A stretch of 64,000 nt of DNA from Scylla paramamosain (Eukaryota; Arthropoda; Malacostraca; Decapoda; Portunidae), in assembly GCF_035594125.1 (NCBI RefSeq), contig NC_087163.1, forward strand, positions 1,627,001 through 1,691,000, given 5' to 3'. Shown in pieces: positions 19,142 to 30,182 of the stretch. The notes below the pieces were generated by a model. It was not told the DNA's origin. It saw only the letters and a program-made list of their open reading frames with translations, and did not search any database. Within the stretch, counting starts at the first letter, position 1. Every line of letters starts with the position of its first letter. Position numbers and translations under genes: made by a program.

Positions 19142-19232
19142 CCCTGGCGGCGTCTTTTCTCTGGCAGGACATGGCTATACTTGTTGTTGTTATTGTTGTT
19201 GTTGTTGTTCTTGGTGGTGGTGGTGGTGGTGC
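19056..19232. repeat. (GA)n, then (GTT)n and (GGT)n
   Basis: GA array to 19139. After a 40-bp unique bridge come GTT units (19181-19209) and GGT units (19212-19232). Confidence 0.95.
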
Positions 19233-19591
19233 TGTTCTAACCGCTAATGCTGCTGTGGTCCTGGAGACGTGAACTCTGTGAACCACAAACCAGTGGCTTC
19301 CAGTGTTCGCCGCGCCCAGGACTTGTGTGGCGTTGTGTCGAAAGGTTACCACACGTAATGATACTTAATGTCATGGATAGTGGAGACATTACACACTATG
19401 GTTAACACAATATTGCACACTCACATTTCACTGTTTCTTATAAAGACGTTTTTTGGTTTACGGTTCTTGTTCTTATTTATTTATTTTTTTTTCATTGTTT
19501 TTTCGCTTTTTTAGCATTTTATGGGTTTTGTTTATTTTCCTAAGCTCATTTTTTTTTTTATATCGATGCTTTAGATTCATGAGTTACCTTT

Positions 19592-19592
<1 letters not shown>
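19233..19592. other. No gene; T-rich sequence
   Basis: Unique sequence becoming T-rich after 19440. I see no gene. Confidence 0.4.

Positions 19593-19686
<94 letters not shown>
19593..19686. repeat. (GT)n microsatellite
   Basis: Pure GT array of about 92 bp. Confidence 0.97.
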
Positions 19687-19688
<2 letters not shown>

Positions 19689-19770
19689 TCAAATTGATTC
19701 TGGTGGTGTGATGCTGTGACTCACTTCCGGGATCAATGTTGTGTGATGCCACGCTGACCTACGCCTGGTG

Positions 19771-20047
<277 letters not shown>

Positions 20048-20084
20048 TACCGTTCGTGCGGAGGAACTGTGAAGGGTCGTGAAC

Positions 20085-20113
20085 GGATTTTATTTATTTA
20101 TTTATTTATTTAT
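20085..20113. repeat. (TTTA)n microsatellite
   Basis: About seven TTTA units, closely following the CTGT array. Confidence 0.93.
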
Positions 20114-20269
20114 CTAATTATTTGCGGCAGGGAATAGCATTAGATTTCTGAGATCATGGTATTTTTTTTGCGGATTCATAATCTGTTTTATTTCTTATTT
20201 ATTTTTATTTATTTACCTATCTCTTTACTTTCCCAGATTCCGATTAACAGTTCCCTTTATCGAAAACTG

Positions 20270-20335
20270 GAGAATAAGTGTCTTGAAACCTCCGTATAGA
20301 AAGAGTTCAAGTCTCAGGAAGGAGGACTGGAATAA
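20270..20335 (+). repeat. Dispersed repeat family A, middle module
   Basis: Contains AGTGTCTTGAAACCTCC, then AAAGAGTTCAAGTC and AGGAAGG. The first part matches the 3' ends of the copies at 29335-29458 and 49618-49742, and the second matches AGTTCAAGTCGTAGGAA at 40881. It is therefore a fragment bridging the modules of one longer repeat. Confidence 0.65.
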
Positions 20336-20825
20336 ATGACCGGGACGTGTACAGTTACAGGACCCAGTGTCGCCGTAAGCAAGGAGTGACAGGGGGACGA
20401 TGCTGTCTTGTCCTCCTGTCCTCCCCTGTCACCACCCATAAGGCGCTCGCAACAGTGATCCATCCAAGCAGGTGTGGGGGCGCGCTCTGCCACCTGCCAC
20501 ATCTGTCTCATCACATCCAAAGAGCCCCGGCGCGTTTTCAGTGAAGCATCTCGTCTTCTTGAATAAAAAATGTTGATATGAAGCTTCAGTGAGAGGAAGA
20601 GACATAGCGAGCGGAAGATAAATTATTTAACTGAGTTTTTTTTTAAGATCCAAGATGAAGGTTGGTGTGCCGCGGGCTTGGTGGGGAGGGGAGGGCAGGG
20701 GAAGGTTGGGGAGGGACAGGAGGGAAGGGAGGAGGGGAGAGAGAAAGGCAGGAAAGGAGAGAAACCAAACTTCATCCTGGCTAATTGTAGCTTCAGGTCT
20801 GCTAACAAACTCCGTCTCCTCCATC

Positions 20826-20828
<3 letters not shown>
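20336..20828. other. No gene recognised
   Basis: Unique sequence with a purine-rich G/A stretch at 20680-20765. I see no gene. Confidence 0.4.

Positions 20829-20906
<78 letters not shown>
20829..20906. repeat. (CT)n microsatellite
   Basis: Pure CT array of about 78 bp. Confidence 0.97.
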
Positions 20907-20908
<2 letters not shown>

Positions 20909-20989
20909 TCCTTCCTTTGGTATGATGAGTCTATTAGCGCCAGTGACAGTAATTATTGGTAATCAAAGGTTGTTACTGGAGAGGGAAGG

Positions 20990-21340
20990 CAGGACTGTGT
21001 TGGCAATGTGGTGGAGGAGTGTGGTGGGGTGGAGTGGTGGTTAGGGTGACTGTGGTGGTGTGGTTAAGTGTAGCAGAGGTGGTGGAAGTGAGAGCGAGGG
21101 TGGTGATGGGTGTTGCAGGCTGGGGTGGTGATGAAGTCTGTTAGTGGTGGATGTAAAGGCGTGGATGAGGTTGTGGTGTCAGTGAGGTGTGTGGTAGGGC
21201 AGTGCAGGTGTGTCTGAATACTGATTAGATTATGGTGGTGGTGGTGGTGGTAGCAAACTTGAGACTGGTGTTGCGTTGGCAGGAGACACAGACGAGGGCT
21301 ATGGTAGTCAGATGGTGGTGATGGTGGTGGTGAAATTTAA
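20990..21340. repeat. GTG/TGG-rich degenerate tract
   Basis: Dense GTGGTGG words from 21010, with clean GGT units at 21232-21251 and 21313-21332. A degenerate trinucleotide region without coding meaning. Confidence 0.7.
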
Positions 21341-21454
21341 GTAGTAATGGCAGCGATACATGCACTGTGGGGGGACTACGGTAGTATATGTGAAAGTACT
21401 GGCTGTGGTTTCTCCTTCCTCTTAGTTCCTCTTCGCCTTCCTCTCTCCTTTCCA

Positions 21455-22095
21455 TTCAGTCACTGATCCCTCCAGTAACTCCCCTGCAGCCTCTTCCAGT
21501 ACTTTGAACCTCTTCACAGTCCAATTACAACTTGATCTATACTCCCTCTCATCCTTTCTATTTGTTGTTTCGCTTTACATAATCTTGGCAGTCCTTTCCA
21601 GCCGTTTTCCCAGATATTTTCTTTGTTTTCTAGTCTTTGTAAGTAGTTTCCCTTTTCAGCAACTCGTAAACCCTTTGTCAGCCCCTCCTGCCCTTTTCAG
21701 CCTTTTCCTAGCTCTTTGCCAGCCTTCTTCAGCTCTTTCTCAGTCATTTCCATCCCTTTTTAGCCATTTGGTAGTCCTTTAAATTTCTTTCCAACCTTCT
21801 TTCAGCCCTTTCCAGTAATTTTCATCTCTTTCTCATCCCTTTTTAACACTTTCTAGTCCAGGTATTTGCTAGCCCGTTCCAGTCCTTTCTAAATCTCCCT
21901 CAGACTTTCTTCACCCTTTTTCACACATTTCTTGTCCTTTCCATTCGTTTGTCACTTTTTTCTAGTATTTTCCAGGACTTTATTTATCGTCTCCAGTTGA
22001 TTCTAGTTCTTTCTCAGTCATTTTCAGCCCCTTATCATATCTTTCCCGCAGTTTCCAGTACCTTCTGGCCACTTACGGCAGTCATTTTAGTGTTA
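21455..22095 (+). repeat. Degenerate pyrimidine-CAG array
   Basis: About 640 bp in which short pyrimidine runs end in CAG, TAG or CAGTC every 10-20 bp, with words such as CCTTTCCAG, CCCTTTTCAG and TTTCTCAGTC. The pattern reads as an old 12-14-bp tandem repeat. Each unit superficially resembles a 3' splice site. No gene is present. Confidence 0.6.
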
Positions 22096-22214
22096 AGTTC
22101 GGTCCGGTGAGAGAAGGTGACTGTTGGGATGTTCGAATGCGGTTTGGTGTCTAGAGTTTATGTAACAGGAAGAAAAATTTAGCTTAGTACGATTCCTTTT
22201 AATTTCTGGAGATC

Positions 22215-22215
<1 letters not shown>

Positions 22216-22262
<47 letters not shown>
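22216..22262. repeat. (CA)n microsatellite
   Basis: Pure CA array of about 47 bp. Confidence 0.97.
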
Positions 22263-22264
<2 letters not shown>

Positions 22265-22920
22265 AAACATGGCGCGTGTGTTTCTATTCCTCAGGGCACG
22301 AAATTCTTTAATATCCGAACTCTGAGGCATTTATATTATGTTGGCCCAGTTTTTTTATTTTTTATTGAGTGTGTGTAGTGACTTCCTCCCTCTCCCACCC
22401 CCCACCACCGTTTTCTTTTTTCTATTTTTATTCCCCCTTTTTTTTTTTTTTTCATAAGCATGGTTGAAATCTGACTGGGAAAGACTGGCCTTCATCTCTC
22501 TCTCAATATCTCTCTGTCTACACATCTTCATTTTTTCCGCCCCAGTGTTTCCCTTAACCCTTCACCTGTCTGTCGGTAATCTCGCTTCTCGGTGCGTGTG
22601 TGTGTGCGCGTGTGTGTGGAGGAGACGGGAGAGGGTGATGCATTTAAAGGGCAGACGAGAATCTCAAGGCGAGGAGCGGAGTGGTGTGGGAGGCAGGGAC
22701 CTTTTCTTTATTTTCTCCTGCTTTATTATATTTGAATAGAGGGAAGGAGCGACGCCTGGTGGGGTTTGGGAAGGAGGCTGTAAATAAGGAGACAGAGAGA
22801 AGAAGAGAGAGAGAGATAGAGAGGGAGAGAGAGAGGGACAGGGGAGGAAGGAGGCTGTGAAAAATGCTCCTTGGTAACATGAGAAAAGAACGACTGAAAA
22901 TTTCTGGGAACACAAAACGA
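22263..22920. other. No gene recognised
   Basis: Mixed sequence with a T-rich run at 22436-22453 and imperfect GA repeats at 22792-22840. I see no gene. Confidence 0.4.
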
Positions 22921-23320
22921 AACTTGCATTTTTGTCCTTCTCTTTCTCATTTTCCTCTTCTTTCTCATTTTCTTCTTCCTCCTCCTCCTCCTCCTCCTCC
23001 TCGCGTTCGCCTTTGCTGTCCTGTGTCTCTTATTTTGTATTAGGTAGTGTATAAAGGCATGTTGCTGCTTGTTCTTCCTTTGTGATAATTTGTGATCCTG
23101 CTTCTTCTCCTTTCTTTTCTTCCTGCCAGCTTTGTGTAGGCGGAGCGGTGGGTGGGGAGGAACCTTCACCTTTACTATGGTTTTTCTCTTACTATATGTT
23201 GGATACTCTGAAACAGCACCGGAAGAAACAAGAGGTCTGCTGCTGTTTGCTCTTCCCTTATGTTCCTTTGTGTTCCTCCGCCTACTCCTGCTCTTCTTCC
23301 TCTTCCTCCTCCTTTAGTGA
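22921..23320. repeat. CTT/CTC-rich pyrimidine patches
   Basis: Clean CTC units at 22976-23002 and CTT/CCT-rich patches at 22938-22975 and 23276-23313. Low complexity only. Confidence 0.7.
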
Positions 23321-23628
23321 CCTCGGCGTCTGTCTGTATTTTTCTCTTTCTCTTCTCTTATTTTCTTCGTTCCGGCTCGAGGAATTCCTGGCGAGAATAA
23401 GAAAAAGTGGTACAGAAAACGGCGCGCTCAGGCTGCACTTGGGAAAGGATCGAGAGCGAGGAATTAGCGACAGGAAAAATGCACCAACTTTACCCGCCGC
23501 CATTGATGCGACTCTCCGCCCCTGCAGCGTGTTGTGTGCCGCTGACTGCCGCCCCTGCTGACTACTTTGTTTGTGTGGTGCATGGGGCGTTACAGGGAGT
23601 CTATAGTGATGCTGTGATTGGAATAACA

Positions 23629-23633
23629 ACAGC

Positions 23634-23684
<51 letters not shown>

Positions 23685-23690
23685 AACAAA
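23629..23690. repeat. (AAC)n microsatellite
   Basis: About 20 AAC units with one AAT step near the end. Confidence 0.95.
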
Positions 23691-23811
23691 TGGTTTACTA
23701 GTATGACAGGAAGGACACGAAAAAAACGTACATTTAAACAGGAAATCTTGATAACTTAATTCGATTCACAATAGGGATGCGATAAAAACATGGAGCTTGT
23801 CGACTGTTAAC

Positions 23812-24399
<588 letters not shown>

Positions 24400-25090
24400 G
24401 TTGGCGATGGCTCCTTATGCTTCCCTCCTCCTCCCTCCTCCATCTTTTTTTCCACCTTTTTCATCTCGTTCTATCATCATATCGTTTCCCTTCTGCCTTA
24501 TTTCCCCCTCTTTCATCCATTTCCTCTCTTTTTTAATCTTGTTTCATCATCCTCCTCTCATTCTCTCCAGCTTCATTTCTCCTCCCTCCTTTCTTCTTCC
24601 CTTCCTATTTTTTCACTTGGTTTCGTCCTTGTCTCGTTTTGTCATCATATCGTTTTCCGTCTGCTTTGTCTCTCGCCATCAACCCTTCCTCTTTTTAATA
24701 TTGTTTCGTCCTCCCATCATTCTCCAAATATCTTCTCTTTCTTTCAACCCTTCCTCTTTTTCACTTTCTTTCATCCTGGCTTAGTTTTTGTCATCATATC
24801 GTTTTCCTTCTGCTTTACTTTACCGTTCCATCACCTCTTCCTCTTTTTCATCTTGTTTCATCCTCGCTTTACTTCACCTCTCTTCTTCAACCCTTCCTCT
24901 TTATCACTTCCCTTCATCCTGGTCTTATTCTGGCATCATATCGTTTTCCATTTGCTTTGCGTCTCTCTACTTGAATCCTTCCTCTTTTAAACCTTGACTC
25001 CTGCTCGCATCATTCTCCAGATTTACTTTTCCTGTCTCTTTCAATCCTTCCTCCTTTTCACTTCGCCTCATCCTAGTCTTCCTCACCCTC
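24400..25090 (+). repeat. Pyrimidine-rich tandem array, unit about 145-170 bp
   Basis: The landmark CATCATATCGTTTTCC or its near match starts at 24475, 24643, 24792 and 24934 (spacings 168, 149 and 142). It is followed each time by a C/TTCTGCTTT-like phrase, and between landmarks CAACCCTTCCTCTTTTTCA and TTTCATCCT phrases recur, with an internal half-period near 75 bp. It keeps plus-strand frames open because stop triplets are rare in pyrimidine-rich DNA. It is not a gene. Confidence 0.8.
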
Positions 25091-25339
25091 ATCCTCTCAG
25101 GGCTGTGGCATACCTGGTCAAATTTACTGATGGCTTTTTGGAGCTTAGATCAGATCACCTGCCAATTTTCTTCCCGTGATGAAAGGGAGCGTAAGTAACT
25201 TAGGGTGTTTTTCCCCGCGTTTTTTGTGGTGGTGTGTCGGACGGTCGCATACAAGTGGACATTGGGGGAACCTTTGATGTCTGGCGAGGAAACACGAAAA
25301 CCAACATCTAGTGCTGTGTTTTTTGTGGTGTTTGGGTGC

Positions 25340-25440
<101 letters not shown>

Positions 25441-25465
25441 TGAGGCTGCTGTCTATAAACTTACT

Positions 25466-25482
25466 ACATCTACTACTACTAT

Positions 25483-25513
<31 letters not shown>
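25466..25513. repeat. (TAC)n microsatellite
   Basis: About 15 TAC/CTA units with one ATT interruption. Confidence 0.95.
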
Positions 25514-25984
25514 GTATTACTGTATTAAACTGCGTGCAGAATGACTGATGCTGAGATTCAGTGAGTTTGTGTGTTGCAAGACGCTGTGATATGTGTTAGG
25601 TGTCATGAAATAGTGAACTGGAAATTACTGTGAGGGATGAGTGCCCTGTATGATGCTGTGAGCTTGTACTTGTCTGTGTGTCTATATATGTGGTGCTTGA
25701 TAAGGTGTTGTGATGCTGTGATTGCTGTGAGGATTTTATGTGCTGTGCTGTGCTGTGTCAGGGTATACTGTAGTAGATCCAATGTCGCTAGGGCTGTGTG
25801 TTGAAAGATACTGTGAAGGAGACCAAAACCTCACGCAGAACCCCTAGCTTAATTTAAATTTTATCAGCCACACATTGACTAAATATTACAAGCAGAAACA
25901 CTGATGGTGCGTCTGTAACATAAGCGACACTTAAAGGAAAGCCATTTATTGAAGTAGCACTTAAATCACTACCACAGGCTGACG
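25514..25984. other. No gene; CTGTG-rich patch
   Basis: GCTGTG and TGTGAT words recur at 25580-25830, probably an eroded short repeat. The stretch 25850-25984 may belong to the upstream part of family C copy 2. Confidence 0.4.
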
Positions 25985-26143
25985 TTATATGTAGCAATGG
26001 ACTAAAAGCAATGCAAGGAATCTTATAAGCACGTACAAGAAAGAAAACGATAAAAAAATGAGTACACTTTGCAATTTCTAGGTAGTACATTGTTTGCGAG
26101 TGGCTGTGGAGCAAGGAAAGATGTGTCAGAGTGGTTAGTAGTT
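25985..26143 (+). repeat. Dispersed repeat family C, copy 2
   Basis: Second copy of the element at 5455-5622. It shares TAAAAGCAATG, TTATAAGCAC, CAAGAAAGAAA, CAATTTCTA and a GAGTGGCTGTGGAGC box. An 86-codon minus-strand frame overlapping it (25854-26114) is not preserved in the other copy, so I do not call it a gene. Confidence 0.75.
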
Positions 26144-26566
26144 TAAGAAAGATGTATTAAGTAAGAGTGTAATAGTTAAGTGAGGAGATAAGACGATAAA
26201 GTTGTCGATATGTTTGCTCTTTTCACAATATAAGCTGTTTTCCCTGCGATAAAAGCCTTGCCGTGTTTCCTGTGGCCTAATTTTAGCCTCCTCAAGTTGG
26301 CTTTTAGCGTTGTAACTTTCAGAGACTTTAATCATACGTGTGTTGATGGTCGCTATTACCGGAGTTTTTGTTCCCCGCCTCTTAGATTTGCAAAAGTCTT
26401 CTCGAACGGTTGCCTCTTGCCGTAATAAAATGCACCACGTCGCCTCCACATGACAGTTCATTAGCTAATTGTTCCTGCAGCAGATGGCGCATTATGGGAT
26501 TACTGAGTCCTAGCCAAAACTGTCACTTCCTTTGTTTGTCTCTCTCTCATTGCCTCTCGATTGGTT

Positions 26567-26570
<4 letters not shown>
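26144..26570. other. No gene recognised
   Basis: Unique sequence. A 108-codon minus-strand frame (26135-26461) has ordinary composition but matches no family I know and lacks supporting signals. Confidence 0.3.

Positions 26571-26648
<78 letters not shown>
26571..26648. repeat. (CT)n microsatellite
   Basis: CT array with one TT step at about 26579-26581. Confidence 0.97.
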
Positions 26649-26650
<2 letters not shown>

Positions 26651-26754
26651 CAACCACTTCCTCCATATCTTATCACCGTTCCCATACACCGTGCAGAGTA
26701 TCAGCTACATCATTAAATTAAATAATACTAACAAGCTCATTTCTTTTGTTGCAG

Positions 26755-26814
26755 GTAATTGTTCGCTTGGTCAAGATTGGAGTACCTGTGCCCGCCTTCC
26801 CCTCGGTTTGACAG
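26755..26814 (+). other. Candidate 60-nt exon or recursive-splicing exon
   Basis: Upstream signals are unusually complete. TACTAAC at 26726-26732 is a perfect branch-point consensus, about 23 nt before an AG at 26753-26754, with the pyrimidine-rich stretch TTTCTTTTGTTGCAG between. Downstream, ACAG|GTAAAG at 26811-26820 is a good donor. The exon is 60 nt. Of three frames only one is open (phase 1 to phase 1), and its codons read NCSLGQDWSTCARLPLGLT, with two cysteines. It begins with GTAATT, so the acceptor itself is followed by a donor-like sequence, as in recursive-splicing exons. No protein family is recognised. It could be a cassette exon, a non-coding exon or chance. Confidence 0.4.
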
Positions 26815-26943
26815 GTAAAGTGTACTGTATTTTCAAGTGCTTCCTCAGTAAGACACGGAGCGATTGGTGGCGTTACTTGTGGTGCTGTTTTTAATATCAG
26901 AGTTTTGAGGTTATAGTTTTGGTGGTATCTTCTGTTGTTGTAG

Positions 26944-27271
26944 GGTTATAACAAGGGGGATATCAGCAAAATTCTTAGGATCAGCAACCAGGAAAGAACA
27001 AGAAATAACGGGTTCCAGCTTGAAGAATTTAGGCTTAAGAAAAAGATAGGAAGAAATTGGTTCTCAAATAGAGTGGTAGATGAGTGGAACGGACTCAGTA
27101 GTCATGTTGTTAGTGCTAAGACATCAGGGAGCTTTAAGAGAAGATTAGATGGATTTATGGATGGGGATGATAGGTGGAAATAGGCAGGTATATTTCATAC
27201 AGGGACTGCCACGTGTAAGCTTGGTCGCTTCTTGCAGCTTCCCTTATTTCTTATGTTCTTATGTTCTTATG
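26944..27271 (+). mobile_element. CR1/jockey-like LINE, 5'-truncated 3' end
   Basis: An unbroken frame of 79 codons (26944-27180) plus TAG (27181-27183) encodes the C-terminus of a non-LTR retrotransposon reverse transcriptase protein. The frame contains FSNRVVDEWNGLS, then VVSAK and FKRRLDGFMDGDDRWK, which match the known 'NRVVxxWNxLPxxVVxAxSxxxFKxxLD' tail of this class. A stop (TAG 26941-26943) sits just before it, so the 5' end is truncated by about 1 codon of that point. An 88-bp 3' UTR ends in three exact TTCTTATG octamers (27248-27271), the octamer-type tail typical of CR1-related elements. The intact frame suggests a relatively young insertion. Confidence 0.88.
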
Positions 27272-27332
27272 TACTCGTATTATTCCACGTCCGAGTGTTG
27301 AGAATAGTGCCACCACACATTCTGCTTTATGC

Positions 27333-27472
27333 AAGAGGGTTCTGGCCAAGGACAACCAAAAAGACAGTAAAAAAAGAAGAAAAAAAAAAAGCCCACTGAA
27401 GATACCAGTCCCCAAATTGCCCATAAAGAATATCCAAAATTATGAGAAGTGTCATAAAACGCAACCAAACGG
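27333..27472 (+). repeat. Dispersed repeat family A, 5' and part of middle module
   Basis: Reads TCTGGCCAAGGACAACC, an A-rich centre, GCCCACTGAAGATACCAGTC, and then AATTATGAGAAGTGTCATAAA, which is a decayed version of the TGAGGTGTCTTGAAAC start of the next module. It lies only about 60 bp after the LINE tail, possibly as a nested or neighbouring insertion. Confidence 0.75.
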
Positions 27473-27714
27473 AACGATGGGAGAGAAATGGAAGCCTTCT
27501 TCTCTGTTTTGTTGCTGTGATGGGACGAAATGGATCTTGTACGTATGTTAGCGCGGTATATATGCACGTGTCCTGTGGAGTGTGTTGAGAAACTAGTGAT
27601 ATTCAGGTGAGCTTGTCGCCTCACACACAGATGTTAGATTTCAGATTACATTTCACTGGTCACAAAATTACGAAGACTAAATATGACAAAATGAATAGTA
27701 CAATTTAGGTTTTG

Positions 27715-27819
27715 TTCCACATAGAAGCCATAAGAACAACCTTTGGAATAATGGATGACTCGATAAAACTGAACATATATAAGAAAACAGACTAACAAAA
27801 AGATAGATGAACAAAACAA

Positions 27820-27820
<1 letters not shown>
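27715..27820 (+). repeat. Dispersed repeat family B, copy 1
   Basis: Aligned with 28858-28965: both read CATAAGAACAACCTTT, AATAATGGATGA or AATAATAGATGA, CGATAAA or CAATAAA, then CATATA, ACAAAAAGATAGAT or CAAAAAAATAGAT, and AAAACA. Both run directly into a CA microsatellite. Confidence 0.8.

Positions 27821-27881
<61 letters not shown>
27821..27881. repeat. (CA)n microsatellite at end of family B copy 1
   Basis: Pure CA array of about 60 bp directly abutting the A-rich end of family B. Confidence 0.97.
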
Positions 27882-27883
<2 letters not shown>

Positions 27884-28857
27884 TTAATCGTCATCACTCT
27901 TGACTCGTCTTCTTCCACTCGCCGCGCCTCAAGCCCTCCTACACACTCTTTCCCAGAAGCAATTAAGGGAAGTCTAACTCTCCCTTCCAGTCTCAGCCAC
28001 AATTAGGTCTCAGCTTGGAATGCGCCCACCTCTCAGCCCTGAGTCTCGAGGGGCCTTTGGTTCTGATGGAGTCTGTACTCTGCTCTCTTAAATGGTCTCT
28101 TAAAACTTCCTATTCGCCTCCCTCCCCGAAGAGACGGATCCCTTCCCCGCCTCCCGCAGTCCGTCACTTCAGCCTGATCGTGTGTGTGTTGCCAGTTCAC
28201 CTTCTGTACATGTTTCCAGGCAAGGTACACTTCCTGTTGGTTTTATTTGTGTTTTGTAGCAAGTCTAAAAGTTCATGGAAGCTACAGTGTCAAATGTCAG
28301 TCTCAGTGAAGCCATACAGCCATTTTTCCAGCAGTGATGTCTAAATTCTATTATTATATAGCCGGTAACTTTCAGCTCATGCCTCCGTCTAGATCCCAAG
28401 AAAATCAGGAAGATACATAATAAAGAAAACATTATTTCTTTCCCCTTAATAACAGAGAAAAATATCGCTGTGGTGAGGTGTGGTTCCAATTCTCTTGCCT
28501 TTTCTTCTCCCGTTTTCCTTGTCGAGTCATTCTTTGTTTCAACAATTGACAGCTTCTGCCTCTCCGCGCCACGCTGCCGCCGCGGACTTCCCACACTCTA
28601 CTTTTCTTTCCCTTTTCTTCTTTATTAATTTTCCTCCTGGTCCTGGTGCTGGTCCTGGTTTTGGTTCCGGTTCTTCCCTGATGACCTGTCTGCCTTGTTA
28701 TCTTGTCAATCACGTGTCGTGTTCTCGAGGCCAACAAACCCGAGCGGCCCACCGAGGGAGCGTCTCAAGCCATCCACATTCACCTGGGCGTGCGAGAGAC
28801 GGAAGGGGCGCCGACTAAAATAAGACAATGATGAGGACAATTTAAGTAACGGTTCAC
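27882..28857. other. No gene recognised
   Basis: Unique sequence. Frames of 106-118 codons on both strands overlap each other and carry no motif. A GGTCCTGGTGCTGGTCC-type short repeat occurs at 28635-28670. Confidence 0.4.
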
Positions 28858-28959
28858 ATAAGTCATAAGAACAACCTTTACAATAATAGATGATTCAATA
28901 AACGAGAACGCATATAACAAAACGCACAATCAAAAAAATAGATAGTAAATAAACATGAT

Positions 28960-28965
<6 letters not shown>
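28858..28965 (+). repeat. Dispersed repeat family B, copy 2
   Basis: Second copy of family B, about 1.14 kb after the first, with the same orientation, order of landmarks and attachment to a CA array. Divergence is about 25 percent by eye. Confidence 0.8.

Positions 28966-29044
<79 letters not shown>
28966..29044. repeat. (CA)n microsatellite at end of family B copy 2
   Basis: Pure CA array of about 79 bp directly abutting the family B copy. Confidence 0.97.
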
Positions 29045-29048
<4 letters not shown>

Positions 29049-29194
29049 TCACCACCACCGTCCTATAACCAATAATCACAGGACGTCCTTCACAAAGCAT
29101 ACAATGGGAGTCTCCTCGCTGGTGTGGAAGCTCAATGGAAGAAAATATTGTGTTCCCCGCACTGTGTATAGCGTTTCCCTCAATCTTACGTCCA

Positions 29195-29232
29195 CTGATC
29201 TGCTAAGAATGTATCAATTACCAGCAGATCAG
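29195..29232. repeat. Perfect 10-bp inverted repeat
   Basis: CTGATCTGCT (29195-29204) and AGCAGATCAG (29223-29232) are exact reverse complements separated by 18 bp. This could form a small hairpin. The function is unknown. Confidence 0.7.
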
Positions 29233-29334
29233 AGGACTCGGGACGGAGGGAAAACAAAACAATGAAAGATATTGCAGGTTACTCGATTTCTGGCAGTGAC
29301 TAGTAATGAACAGAACTATTTCACTTTTTTTAAG

Positions 29335-29458
29335 AGATCTGGCCAAGGGCAACAAAAGTGATAAGAGAAAGGCCCACTGTAGATGCCAGTCCCTCAAGGA
29401 AAACTGTTCAAAATTCCAAATGGCATTGTGAACAGTCTTAATACTTCCCTCTTATGTA
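29335..29458 (+). repeat. Dispersed repeat family A, 5' and start of middle module
   Basis: GATCTGGCCAAGGGCAACAA, an A/G-rich centre, GGCCCACTGTAGATGCCAGTC, then GTCTTAATACTTCCCTCTT, which corresponds to GTCTTGAAACCTCC at 20281. It shows the two modules are contiguous in this copy. Confidence 0.78.
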
Positions 29459-29934
29459 AAAATTGAAATTCAAGGCTCTTTTCGTAATTCACACCACCAG
29501 TAGTACTTTTTTCTTTCTATATTTTCTTTTATACCCCTTAAGAGTTTAAAGTCTCTCTACTCCTATGCAGCAAGACAACTTTTTTTTTTATCTAATTTCA
29601 ATGTTCCCTGATATTTATATTCACGTACTGAGCAAATCTGTCATTTTAATCACACTTATAACTTTCTGAAGCATTCATTTTCACTCGTGCAAAAAATAAA
29701 TATCTTTCCTTTCAGATCTTCTTATCGATCAACAATAACTTACTGGACAAAGGGATATATTTTTCAACAATTCTTGGCATTTCCATACACGCCTTCTCTT
29801 ATCTACGCAGAAACCCGATATTGATGGGCAGTGTGTTATCGCCTTCTCGTCTTTTTATAACACTGGAAAGACTATTGATTTTTTAGTTATCTTTTTTTTT
29901 ATCTTACCTCATAAGACGTAAGAAATATTGGAAC

Positions 29935-29936
<2 letters not shown>
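29459..29936. other. No gene; AT-rich sequence
   Basis: AT-rich unique sequence. I see nothing recognisable. Confidence 0.4.

Positions 29937-30005
<69 letters not shown>
29937..30005. repeat. (GA)n microsatellite
   Basis: Pure GA array of about 68 bp. Confidence 0.97.
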
Positions 30006-30009
<4 letters not shown>

Positions 30010-30182
30010 TCCAGAGATAAAGGGAGCCAAAAAAAACTCAGACAATTGAGAAAGTTTTGATAAGAAGAAAACGAAGTCAAGTAAGTGAGGGATTGCCCGA
30101 CTGAAAAACTGGAAGTGGGAGACGAAAACAATGAATAGAAAACGGAACGGGGAGTTAAAAGTTGAGAGAGGGAGTTAGACAT

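Noticed and set aside
25854..26114. 86-codon minus-strand frame over family C
   Set aside because: The matching region at 5.5 kb does not keep the frame, so it is not a conserved coding sequence of the repeat.
26135..26461. 108-codon minus-strand frame of ordinary composition
   Set aside because: No motif or family recognised and no splice or promoter support.
27598..27612. ATTCAG|GTGAGC as a ratchet point
   Set aside because: The preceding 20 nt are purine-rich, so it is a poor acceptor.
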